Virus record (IMG/VR): IMGVR_UViG_3300031669_000263
Location: 1-21,800 of that record
DNA: 21,800 nt
Reading direction: 5' to 3' (one strand)
Source of the DNA: a virus
Positions 16,378 to 21,800 of the stretch are shown here, one piece after another. The first letter of the stretch is position 1. Each line of letters starts with the position of its first letter. Under the pieces are notes generated by a model that was not told where the DNA came from, ran no database searches, and saw only the letters and a program-made list of their open reading frames with translations. The translations under genes were made by a program, and so were the position numbers.

Positions 16378-18906
16378 TTATCCCTTCAGGGCCTCGGAAA
16401 TCTCACCCCAGACCTCCCGCCTCAGGGCCTCGTCAAAGACCCGGGCATCCGCCAGATAGCCCGACCAGTCCCCTTCGACCTTTCGATCCGGGGTCCGGAA
16501 CAGAGCCGTCAGGGACCTGCCGTAGGCGGACGCACCCGACACTGCCTTCCAAAGGTCGTCCGCCCCCTGAAGGAAGTCGGCCATCCTCTTGAGGTGAAGC
16601 CCGTAAATGTCGGCCCCGCCGTCCACCTGGGCGTTGACCACGATCAGACCGACCAGAGCCGTCCGGAGGAGCCGTCCGAGGTTCCCGTCATCGGGCATCC
16701 CCCCGTCCGCTTCGAGAGATGCCAGCATCGCCAAGAGCATGTCGGTCGGGGCCGAGTCGTTGAGGGTCAGCGAGGTCACGGCGGGGTTGAACACCCCCAT
16801 GCCGATCCCCTCATCCGCGACGAGGTTGAAGCTGTCGGGCTCGTAGTCCACGTCGTCCACATAGGCCGACGATGCCGTCGGGAAGCCGCCTCCCGTCAGG
16901 GACGTGGTTTGACTGGTCTGCACGTAGAAGGAGTGATTCGCTATCGGGGCCGTATCGCACAGGCTCATGGTGTAGACGCCCGGAGAGGCGTAAGCGGAGC
17001 CGCCGAGACTGAAGCTGGAGAGCGGAACGACTCCGGACATGATCTTCCCGCTTCCGAAGTACGCCTGCTGCTGCAAGCCCTCGGGAGTCCCGACCGGGAC
17101 GACCTGCTGCTTAGGGGTAACACCTTCCTGGTCGCCAACCCGCTCGATGACCGAGCACAGGCTCACCGCCCTGGACGCCAGGCCGTAGCCCATGGAGATC
17201 GTCTCCATCTCCTTCTCGGTCTTCTCTCGCACCGGGCTCCCAGCCTGGGACACGTCGTAGACGGAGTCGAGGTCTTCGAGCTTCCTGCCTGCCGACAGGA
17301 GCGCCACGAGGCCCTCGGGGACCGGGCGGATACCGTCAACCACGATGGGGAGAACTTCCGTACCAAAGCCCAACGTGATGAGCTTGGGCAAACCTATGCC
17401 GGGGTCGTTGACCAGGACTGGGATGCCTCCCCAGACCGTTCCGACGTCCACGTCATCCGGTCGAGCAACCGTCGCCTTCACCCCCACTTGTCGGGGGTCC
17501 TTGATCTGGTTCAGAAGGGTCAGGGCCGCAGTCGCCGTGTCCTCGTTCTCCCCCGCGAGCCTCGAAACGCCCTTCGTCCGTCGGGCGAGGGCCGTCAGGA
17601 ACTTCGACTTGCTGGCCATCCCGATGCCCAGGATGTGAAGCCGGGTTCCGACCGAAGCCATCTGCTCGATGATCTGGGCCGTCTCCCAGACCTCACCGTC
17701 CGTCAAGAGGAAGATGTCCCCGCCGGGACCCCCAAGCACCTTGAGGGCAGCTCCGAGCGTCCCCAGAAGCTCCGTCCCACCGTTCACCTGGATCTTCTCG
17801 ACGAACTTCTTGGCCTGCTTTCGGTTCTCGTCCGTGGCCTTCACCGTCTTCTTGTGGAACGCCTTGTGGTCCGACCCGAAGTGGATGATCCCGAACTCGT
17901 CATCCGGCCCGAGCGTCGACAGGCAGGCGAGGACCGACTTCTTCGCCCGCTCAATCGGATGGCCGCCCATGGACCCGGATCGGTCGAGGACAAAACACAC
18001 CTTCCTGGGGGTGTTCTCCGCCTTCGGGACCATCTCCGACGGGATAACCGCCGTCCAGCGAGGTGCGCCCTTTGGGAGCGACGTATCCGGGGCCTCTTCC
18101 TCCCCCTCGGTCAGGGACTTGTCCGCGAACACCGCGAAGATGGGCTTCTTCGTCTTCACGTCGAGGACCAGATCCCGGTTCGGGACACCATCCCCAGCCG
18201 CCAAGGTAACCACGGCGGCATCGGTGCCGGACGGGCTGACGCTGATCCGGTGCGAGGGAGACGCCACGGAGTCGAGGACGCCGCCGGTCTCCACCTGGAT
18301 GTTGAACGAGACCTCGTGGAGGCCCTCGGCGCTGGACTTCCACTCGGGGAGGATGAGGTCCCCGAAAACCGAGCTGGGGAGTTCCTGCTTGCCCCCTTCG
18401 GGGGTGGCGTAGCTCTTGGCCTGGGAATGGTAGCCCGGCGGGATGGTGAAGGGGTAGCGGAAGCGGTAACCCTTGTCGTTCACCTCGACCCCGACGACGA
18501 TCTCCATGAGGACCGTGATCTCCTCGCCAGGACGCACCTGACCCACGTTCAGGCTCACCAAGCCGTCGGCAGAGGTCTCGGCCAGGACCGAGAGATGGCC
18601 GCCCTGGATGCCCTCCTCGTAGCTCTCACGGGCCTTCTCGCGAGGCTTCATCTCGGACTTCGCCTCGAAGTCCTCCCCCTTGACCGTGAATCGCCGGAGG
18701 GTTCCGTTGGCCGGGAGCATCGAGACGTAGATGGCCTCGAAGGGCTCACCGTCCTCTTCGGTCTTGAACTTGTGGGTCAGCGTCAGCATGGCCCCGACCG
18801 GGTAGACTTGGCCACTCAGGTCGAGCCGTTGCATGACCAAGATGGCCGGATGGCCGGTTGTTTGGTTGATCAGGGTGTTCACTACGGGGGTCATGTCAGT
18901 TTCCAT
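16378..18906 (-). CDS. VIT + von Willebrand factor A domain protein
   Basis: 842 residues from ATG 18906, chosen because AGAGGAG lies 7 bases upstream and the chain then begins like a VIT domain; longer starts add only an unrelated Arg/Ser-rich extension. Residues about 20-150 are the VIT domain (seen also in inter-alpha-trypsin-inhibitor heavy chains), with the typical FPxxAxVxxF-like beta pattern modified. Residues 300-475 are a VWA domain with an intact metal-ion adhesion site: DRSGS at 308-312, T378 in GGTEL, and D403 in LLTDGE. Residues about 560-610 (GYGLASRAVSLCSVIERVG, then VVPVGTPEGL) form a conserved-looking post-VWA module. The C-terminal region (700-842) is helical and unassigned. 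It has no signal peptide or membrane anchor, so it is probably cytoplasmic, or secreted another way. It overlaps the MerR gene by 11 bases, implying co-expression. Its role in a phage is unknown; protein binding is likely. Confidence 0.85.
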   Translation of the reverse strand: METDMTPVVNTLINQTTGHPAILVMQRLDLSGQVYPVGAMLTLTHKFKTEEDGEPFEAIYVSMLPANGTLRRFTVKGEDFEAKSEMKPREKARESYEEGIQGGHLSVLAETSADGLVSLNVGQVRPGEEITVLMEIVVGVEVNDKGYRFRYPFTIPPGYHSQAKSYATPEGGKQELPSSVFGDLILPEWKSSAEGLHEVSFNIQVETGGVLDSVASPSHRISVSPSGTDAAVVTLAAGDGVPNRDLVLDVKTKKPIFAVFADKSLTEGEEEAPDTSLPKGAPRWTAVIPSEMVPKAENTPRKVCFVLDRSGSMGGHPIERAKKSVLACLSTLGPDDEFGIIHFGSDHKAFHKKTVKATDENRKQAKKFVEKIQVNGGTELLGTLGAALKVLGGPGGDIFLLTDGEVWETAQIIEQMASVGTRLHILGIGMASKSKFLTALARRTKGVSRLAGENEDTATAALTLLNQIKDPRQVGVKATVARPDDVDVGTVWGGIPVLVNDPGIGLPKLITLGFGTEVLPIVVDGIRPVPEGLVALLSAGRKLEDLDSVYDVSQAGSPVREKTEKEMETISMGYGLASRAVSLCSVIERVGDQEGVTPKQQVVPVGTPEGLQQQAYFGSGKIMSGVVPLSSFSLGGSAYASPGVYTMSLCDTAPIANHSFYVQTSQTTSLTGGGFPTASSAYVDDVDYEPDSFNLVADEGIGMGVFNPAVTSLTLNDSAPTDMLLAMLASLEADGGMPDDGNLGRLLRTALVGLIVVNAQVDGGADIYGLHLKRMADFLQGADDLWKAVSGASAYGRSLTALFRTPDRKVEGDWSGYLADARVFDEALRREVWGEISEALKG

Positions 18907-19300
18907 TGTCTGTCTCCTCTTCTGGGCCGGGGTCAGCGAATTGCTCGATCTTCCGGAGTAGCTCCTGCCTGCGGTCGTGGGACATAGGGACTCGGAGAGA
19001 CACCATGACATCCGGGTGGATACGGTATGCCTCCCACATCTCGTCGGGATACCATTGCGCCCCGGATACCGTGGTAGTCTCGCGGGCATCCGAGGTCATT
19101 TGCCGGATCTGATCCAGCGAGTACCCCAACTTCTTGAGATCCTTGATCTGCTCCAACGCCGTCAGGTGGCTGTCGTCATAGTGGGCTTTCTTCCCACTGC
19201 CGATGGGTGAGGGCAAAAGCCCCTCCGCCATGTAGTAGCGAACCGTCCGGGCCGACAATCCAGCCGCCTCTGCCAGTTCGGCTATCGTGTATTCGACCAT
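18896..19300 (-). CDS. MerR-family transcriptional regulator
   Basis: 134 residues from ATG 19300. Residues 3-24 (EYTIAELAEAAGLSARTVRYYMAEGLLP) match the MerR helix-turn-helix, followed by the wing (PIGSGKKAHYDDSHLTALEQ) and LKKLGYSLDQIRQM. The effector part after about residue 70 is short (about 65 residues), contains no Cys pair for metal sensing, and is charged. A GTG at 19318 would add six residues; the ATG gives the usual family N-terminus. Neither start has a clear Shine-Dalgarno. It ends 11 bases inside the VIT/VWA gene, so it probably regulates its own operon. MerR proteins distort promoters with long spacers; no such promoter with a matching inverted repeat was found here. The small-molecule or protein signal is unknown. 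Confidence 0.85.
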   Translation of the reverse strand: MVEYTIAELAEAAGLSARTVRYYMAEGLLPSPIGSGKKAHYDDSHLTALEQIKDLKKLGYSLDQIRQMTSDARETTTVSGAQWYPDEMWEAYRIHPDVMVSLRVPMSHDRRQELLRKIEQFADPGPEEETDNGN

Positions 19301-19318
19301 GACGGCCAGTATGCACAC

Positions 19319-19324
19319 ATTCTA
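19319..19324 (-). promoter_or_regulatory. Possible -10 box for a near-leaderless MerR transcript
   Basis: On the minus strand TAGAAT (5 of 6 bases of TATAAT) ends 18 bases before ATG 19300, which would give a leader of roughly 12 bases. That would fit the missing Shine-Dalgarno. No -35 at 17 bases is convincing (the hexamer there is CTTCTT), so this is a weak call. Confidence 0.25.
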
Positions 19325-19356
19325 ACCAGTAGCAACTGTAAAAGAAGACAGCAGGG

Positions 19357-19620
19357 TTATTCAGGCTCCCCTAATGGGAAACCACCCCAGCCGTCAGGCT
19401 TCAGGGGCGGAGGGTTTGCCATCCTTTCCCTCGCCAGCTTGATCAGTGGCATCATCTCGTCCTCGAAGACGGTTACGAAGTCCTCGTACTCTGGGTGGAA
19501 GGTCCGGGGGCAACCCGCCAAGGCGTAGACCCGCTCGATGTCGGTGTGGTGGAAAAGCGCCCGTTCGGTCTTACAGTGGATCTCGCAGTATCCCAGGAGA
19601 TCCTCATCCGTCTTCGCCAT
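19357..19620 (-). CDS. Small protein with CxxxC motif, unknown function
   Basis: 87 residues. ATG 19620 has AAGGA 6 bases upstream. It contains CEIHC (C12, C16), a pair HH at 24-25 and C37 in GCPRTFH, so a small zinc site is possible. The rest is acidic and helical (EDFVTVFEDEMMPLIKLARE), ending in a Pro/Gly-rich tail. It does not resemble a family I know. It is followed by the MerR and VIT/VWA genes on the same strand after 56 bases, and may be the first gene of that cassette. The upstream gap carries a long hairpin just before its ribosome site. Confidence 0.65.
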   Translation of the reverse strand: MAKTDEDLLGYCEIHCKTERALFHHTDIERVYALAGCPRTFHPEYEDFVTVFEDEMMPLIKLARERMANPPPLKPDGWGGFPLGEPE

Positions 19621-19630
19621 GCTTTTCCTT

Positions 19631-19665
19631 ACCCGAAAAACGGTTTGCCCTCCGTTTTTTCGGGT
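19631..19665. terminator. Long A/T-tract hairpin between divergent genes (possible bidirectional terminator or operator)
   Basis: ACCCGAAAAACGG pairs with CCGTTTTTTCGGGT around an 8-base loop; the only irregularity is one extra T. The stem has the A-tract/T-tract shape of bidirectional terminators, but the G+C core next to the loop is only 3 bp and the outer CGGG continues the stem. On the minus strand it ends 5 bases before the Shine-Dalgarno of the 87-residue gene, so it could also limit that gene's translation or bind a regulator. Confidence 0.4.
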
Positions 19666-19695
19666 GTGTCTCCTCTTGGTTGGAGTAGAAAAAAC

Positions 19696-19724
19696 AAGAC
19701 AAGTCCCTTAACGGTGGGTATGGT
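19696..19724 (+). promoter_or_regulatory. Weak sigma-70-like promoter candidate for the duplicated-repeat gene
   Basis: AAGACA (4 of 6 matches to TTGACA) and TATGGT (4 of 6 to TATAAT) are 17 bases apart on the plus strand, giving a start near 19731 and a leader of about 38 bases before the ATG at 19769. The matches are poor and chance is a real possibility. Confidence 0.25.
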
Positions 19725-19768
19725 TTTGGCCGGAACCCAAGAAACGTGTTCCTACAAAGGACAAACGC

Positions 19769-20419
19769 ATGGCATCACTCATGGCAGCACTCAAATCGGA
19801 ACTGAAAACCCTCTACCACGTAGCCATGGCAGCGGCTACGCAGGTGCAAAACGTCATCGATGGGATAGAGAAGATCGAAGCCGAAAACAACATGGCTTCC
19901 GCTCCTCCCAAGGAAGCTCCGGCCCCGAAAGCTCCGAAGGCCCCGAAAGCTCCGAAGGCCGCAACCCGCGTCCTGGCCGGATTGGAGATCGCTGTCCCCA
20001 CCAACAAGGGCGAACGGATGAATCTCCCATCCAAGGGTGATTTCGCGCAGAGGGCGAAGTCACTTGGGGTCACCCAGGAAAAGATGGCCGAGTTCTTCCC
20101 AAGCGGTGCCAAGCCCACGAACGAGATGAAGATCAAGTTCCTGGAGTACCTCGATACGCTGCCTCCCGCCGCCGTGACGGAATCCCCCGCCCCCACGGGT
20201 AGCTCAAATGGCGTCAAGGTACTGGCAGGCTTCTCGATCGCCACCCCCGCAAACAAGGGCGAACGAATGAATCTCCCATCCAAGGGCGAGATCACAAAGA
20301 AGGCTCTGGCGATGGGAGTGACTCAGGAGAAGATCGCGGAGTTCTTCCCCAAGGGGTCCAAGCCCACGAACGAGATGAAGCTCAAGGCGCTGGAGACCCT
20401 GGACGGGATGGCGAAGTAG
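19769..20419 (+). CDS. Protein with two tandem 65-residue repeats and an Ala-Pro-Lys linker
   Basis: 216 residues. ATG 19769 has AAAGGA 7 bases upstream. Residues 1-40 are a probable amphipathic helix or coil. Residues 43-65 are a linker built from repeated APK (APKAPKAPKAPKAA), as in histone-H1-like or TolA-like tails. Repeat 1 (67-131) and repeat 2 (150-214) share about 44 of 65 residues by my count, including NKGERMNLPSKG, GVTQEKxAEFFP and KPTNEMK. Between them is a Pro/Ser-rich spacer. Each repeat looks like a small helical domain with an EFFP core and many Lys residues, so nucleic acid or polymer binding is possible but not shown. There is no known domain I can name. The stop is followed at once by a small hairpin. 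It is the first of three same-strand genes. Confidence 0.8.
   Translation: MASLMAALKSELKTLYHVAMAAATQVQNVIDGIEKIEAENNMASAPPKEAPAPKAPKAPKAPKAATRVLAGLEIAVPTNKGERMNLPSKGDFAQRAKSLGVTQEKMAEFFPSGAKPTNEMKIKFLEYLDTLPPAAVTESPAPTGSSNGVKVLAGFSIATPANKGERMNLPSKGEITKKALAMGVTQEKIAEFFPKGSKPTNEMKLKALETLDGMAK
19967..20161 (+). repeat. Intragenic tandem duplication, copy 1
   Basis: Codes for residues 67-131 of the duplicated-repeat protein. The DNA around the NKGERMNLPSKG codons is almost identical to copy 2, which suggests a fairly recent duplication or gene conversion. Confidence 0.8.
20216..20410 (+). repeat. Intragenic tandem duplication, copy 2
   Basis: Codes for residues 150-214. It differs from copy 1 mainly in the central helix (GEITKKALAM in place of GDFAQRAKSL), which is where binding specificity could have diverged. 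Confidence 0.8.
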
Positions 20420-20435
20420 CTACCGCAAACGGTAG
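20420..20435 (+). terminator. Hairpin after the duplicated-repeat gene
   Basis: CTACCG-CAAA-CGGTAG, a perfect 6-bp stem starting on the base after the TAG stop. It lacks a T-tract (followed by TCATCCC), so it may stabilise the 3' end instead of terminating. Confidence 0.4.
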
Positions 20436-20511
20436 TCATCCCTTGACCGGGCCTTGGGTGCGATCGAGTTTACGGGCTAAATTGCCTTGGCGTCCGGGTA
20501 GGGCAAGCAAG

Positions 20512-20685
20512 ATGAAGGTCGGACGTAAGACTCAAGGCCAGGCGCTTCTTACCAACGGTGTCGGTGAGAAGACCGTGGCCGACGGTCTCGGTCACAAGTC
20601 CTGCCCGGCCAAGCGCCGGGTTCGCCGAGCCTTGGAGACCAAGGTCCGCCAGGCTGGCCGTAAGGCTTGCCGAGAGGCCCGTTAG
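20512..20685 (+). CDS. Small, highly basic protein
   Basis: 57 residues with 16 Lys/Arg against 4 Asp/Glu. The C-terminal half (CPAKRRVRRALETKVRQAGR) would form a positively charged helix, with Cys at 31 and 53. I prefer ATG 20512, with a weak AGGG 8 bases upstream; a longer TTG start at 20443 adds unrelated residues. The composition suggests nucleic acid binding, such as DNA condensation in the capsid or RNA binding, but no family is recognised. It lies between two other plus-strand genes, 92 bases after the first and 23 before the next. Confidence 0.6.
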   Translation: MKVGRKTQGQALLTNGVGEKTVADGLGHKSCPAKRRVRRALETKVRQAGRKACREAR

Positions 20686-20708
20686 CTCCCCTATACCCTC
20701 ACCTCGGT

Positions 20709-21068
20709 ATGGGCGACTCCCTCCGAAAAGCCGTTATCCGTCTGGCTCACGCCAGACCTGAGCTGAGAGGGGAACTCCTGCCCCTGCTGAAGGAAGCGGC
20801 TAAGACCGAGGCCGAGCTAAAGAAGGATCATTACAAGTATTCCGTGATGCACGCCAAAGCCCTGAAGATTCAAAAGGAGGAGGCGAAAAGGGGATACGAC
20901 GGGCCGTGGGGAAAAGGCTATCATATTGGGGTTGAACTCCAAGATATCATGCAAAACATCTACATGATTGAGGCCCAGCTTAGGAAAATGGGTGTCTCAT
21001 TCACTCCGTATATGTCGGGGGCCACACCTAGGCGGCTGCACGCGAGTAAACGTAGGGCCTCCCGTTAA
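20709..21068 (+). CDS. Helical protein with N-terminal LRKAVIRLAH...LLPLLKEA motif
   Basis: 119 residues from ATG 20709; there is no clear Shine-Dalgarno, and a TTG at 20667 would give a longer but unlikely N-terminus. Residues 4-29 (LRKAVIRLAHARPELRGELL, then PLLKEA) form an amphipathic helix-turn-helix pair. I recall similar N-terminal segments on several otherwise unrelated virion proteins of large phages and marine viral sequences, so it may be a targeting or packaging tag; this is memory, not a search. Residues 30-95 are helical and charged, and the last 20 are basic (RRLHASKRRASR). Its TAA overlaps the stop of the convergent nuclease gene in the palindrome TTAA. Confidence 0.65.
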   Translation: MGDSLRKAVIRLAHARPELRGELLPLLKEAAKTEAELKKDHYKYSVMHAKALKIQKEEAKRGYDGPWGKGYHIGVELQDIMQNIYMIEAQLRKMGVSFTPYMSGATPRRLHASKRRASR

Positions 21069-21075
21069 CACGGGA
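21060..21075. other. Hairpin over the shared convergent stop codons
   Basis: TCCCGT-TAAC-ACGGGA is a 6-bp stem with a 4-base loop. Both stop codons lie in its TTAA and the stem spans the ends of both genes, so either transcript could end or be stabilised here. No T-tract follows on either strand. Confidence 0.4.
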
Positions 21076-21800
21076 AAAGACTAACCCCCATCTCCGCCAG
21101 ACGGCCCCTCAGATACGATGGGTCCGTGTAGGGCTCGTCATACCGCACCGTCAACAGACGGAACCCCAAAGCTAGAGCCTGCTTTTGCTTCTCGGCGTCC
21201 CGGGCCTGCATCGCCTCGAAGACGTACTGAGCCTTGTGCCAGTAGGGGATGAACTTGAAATGCTGTTTCCCTTGGACCTCGACCAGTAGGTTGTGCTTCG
21301 GGAAATACCCGTCAAAGAAAAACCGATAGCCCGTCACCGGGTTGGTGATCCGGGTGTCCGACCACTCCCACTCGTAGGGCTCGCCCACCAGACCGGCCAC
21401 GGTGTCGAGAACCCGCTTCTGGAAAGCCAGTCGGTTCCGGGTCGGGAGCTTGTGCTCCTTGCAGTAGTGGAGGACCGTCCAGAAAACGCACCCGAAGGCA
21501 TCCGCCGCCAGAGCGACCTGGACCCGGCCCTTGCTGTCCTTGAAAGGCTCAAGGTCTTGGGGGGTGAGGTTGAGCTTGTGGGTGGGGAAACACATCACCC
21601 CGTCCGCGAAAAGAGGGGCGTCAGGGTAGTCCCGGCGGTACTTGTCGATGTCGTGGGACGCCATCAGGTGCCCCGTCATGTTGAGGCCCCGCCAACCACA
21701 CTCCCGACACTCCACGAAGTCATCAGGCTCGGACTTACCTGCCCACCGGGCCCTCTCTGCGGCTTTCAGACAATCCCCACACCGGAGGTCGTGGGCATCG
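21065..21800 (-). CDS. Zinc-finger plus Vsr/PD-(D/E)XK-like endonuclease, 5'-partial
   Basis: The frame is open from the right edge to TAA at 21065, giving 245 codons including stop (244 residues). A GTG at 21715 is probably not the start, because the 28 codons before it keep open and contain CGDC (C7, C10 of the visible chain). Residues 31-62 (CRECGWRGLNMTGHLMASHD, then IDKYRRDYPDAPL) look like the Ros/MucR C2H2 finger (C31, C34, H44, H49). Residues 155-225 carry a nuclease-like core: FFFDGYFP (D163), LLVEVQGKQHF (E174, H180), and QARDAEKQKQALALGFRLLTVRY (D201). This pattern of D-E-x-Q-G-x-QH followed by RD and a final hydrophobic strand is seen in Vsr-like and PD-(D/E)XK nucleases of phages. 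A free-standing homing endonuclease is the likely role. It is convergent with the plus-strand cluster. Confidence 0.7.
   Translation of the reverse strand, partial: DAHDLRCGDCLKAAERARWAGKSEPDDFVECRECGWRGLNMTGHLMASHDIDKYRRDYPDAPLFADGVMCFPTHKLNLTPQDLEPFKDSKGRVQVALAADAFGCVFWTVLHYCKEHKLPTRNRLAFQKRVLDTVAGLVGEPYEWEWSDTRITNPVTGYRFFFDGYFPKHNLLVEVQGKQHFKFIPYWHKAQYVFEAMQARDAEKQKQALALGFRLLTVRYDEPYTDPSYLRGRLAEMGVSLFPC

Noticed and set aside
16300-18987. 895-codon open frame on the plus strand
   Set aside because: It lies antisense to the VIT/VWA gene, whose domain motifs are clear, and its translation is Arg/His/Asp-rich without any recognisable pattern. It is a shadow of GC-rich codon use.
18907-19089. 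Upstream start for the VIT/VWA protein, adding 61 residues
   Set aside because: The added part overlaps the MerR gene in another frame, is Arg/Ser-rich, and bypasses the good Shine-Dalgarno at ATG 18906.
20443-20511. TTG start for the small basic protein
   Set aside because: No Shine-Dalgarno, and the extra 23 residues are unlike the rest; ATG 20512 is simpler.
20667-20708. TTG start for the 119-residue protein
   Set aside because: It overlaps the previous gene and adds Pro-rich residues ahead of a motif that normally lies at the N-terminus.
1-21800. Genome-wide reassignment of TAG to an amino acid
   Set aside because: The large genes are uninterrupted under the standard code, and TAG ends several genes directly before a hairpin or the next gene, so a single junction is not evidence for a changed code.
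1-21800. tRNA genes, CRISPR arrays, insertion sequences, attachment sites
   Set aside because: I looked for cloverleaf-type arms, regularly spaced repeats, transposase motifs and long flanking repeats and saw none I could support.

Overview
The window looks like part of a tailed double-stranded DNA bacteriophage, or a large prophage, with a moderately GC-rich genome. The evidence is a tightly packed tail-assembly operon on the minus strand whose genes touch or overlap by a few bases (TGATG, ATGA, TAAATG and TGATCATG junctions). It contains a long tape-measure protein, a tail hub with a gp27/late-control-D-like core, a spike-like OB-fold protein and a probable tail tube protein. No rRNA or tRNA gene, insertion sequence or CRISPR array was seen. 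The host cannot be named from the sequence. Because the genes are large and no tail sheath is visible, I cannot decide between a contractile and a non-contractile tail, although the hub and spike suggest a contractile one.

Layout. Bases 16183 to 1 (minus strand) are the tail module. In transcription order it holds a probable tail tube protein, a 242-base gap with three hairpins, two probable tail-assembly/chaperone-like genes separated by one in-frame TAG, the tape measure, two paralogous tail/baseplate proteins, a 1772-residue hub carrying an M15-type peptidase motif, and a spike protein that runs off the left edge. Bases 19620 to 16378 (minus strand) are an accessory cassette: an 87-residue Cys-containing protein, a MerR-family regulator, and an 842-residue VIT + von Willebrand A (VWA) protein whose start overlaps the end of the regulator gene. 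Bases 19769 to 21068 (plus strand) hold three small genes: a protein with two copies of a 65-residue repeat joined to a coil by an Ala-Pro-Lys linker, a 57-residue highly basic protein, and a 119-residue helical protein. Bases 21800 to 21065 (minus strand) are the 3' part of a gene for a zinc-finger plus Vsr/PD-(D/E)XK-like endonuclease that runs off the right edge.

How they fit together. The tail genes should build the tube, set its length, and assemble the cell-puncturing tip. The peptidase motif in the hub suggests that the tip cuts peptidoglycan peptides during entry. The MerR-VIT/VWA cassette is not a known tail component and looks like cargo or a host-interaction system placed between the tail operon and a plus-strand cluster of small genes. 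The points most worth checking are that cassette, the hub peptidase, the TAG junction between the two chaperone-like genes, the inverted repeat over the tube-gene ribosome binding site, and the duplicated-repeat protein. No gene-free stretch exceeds 300 bases; the three gaps (15141-15382, 16184-16377, 19621-19768) are described below.
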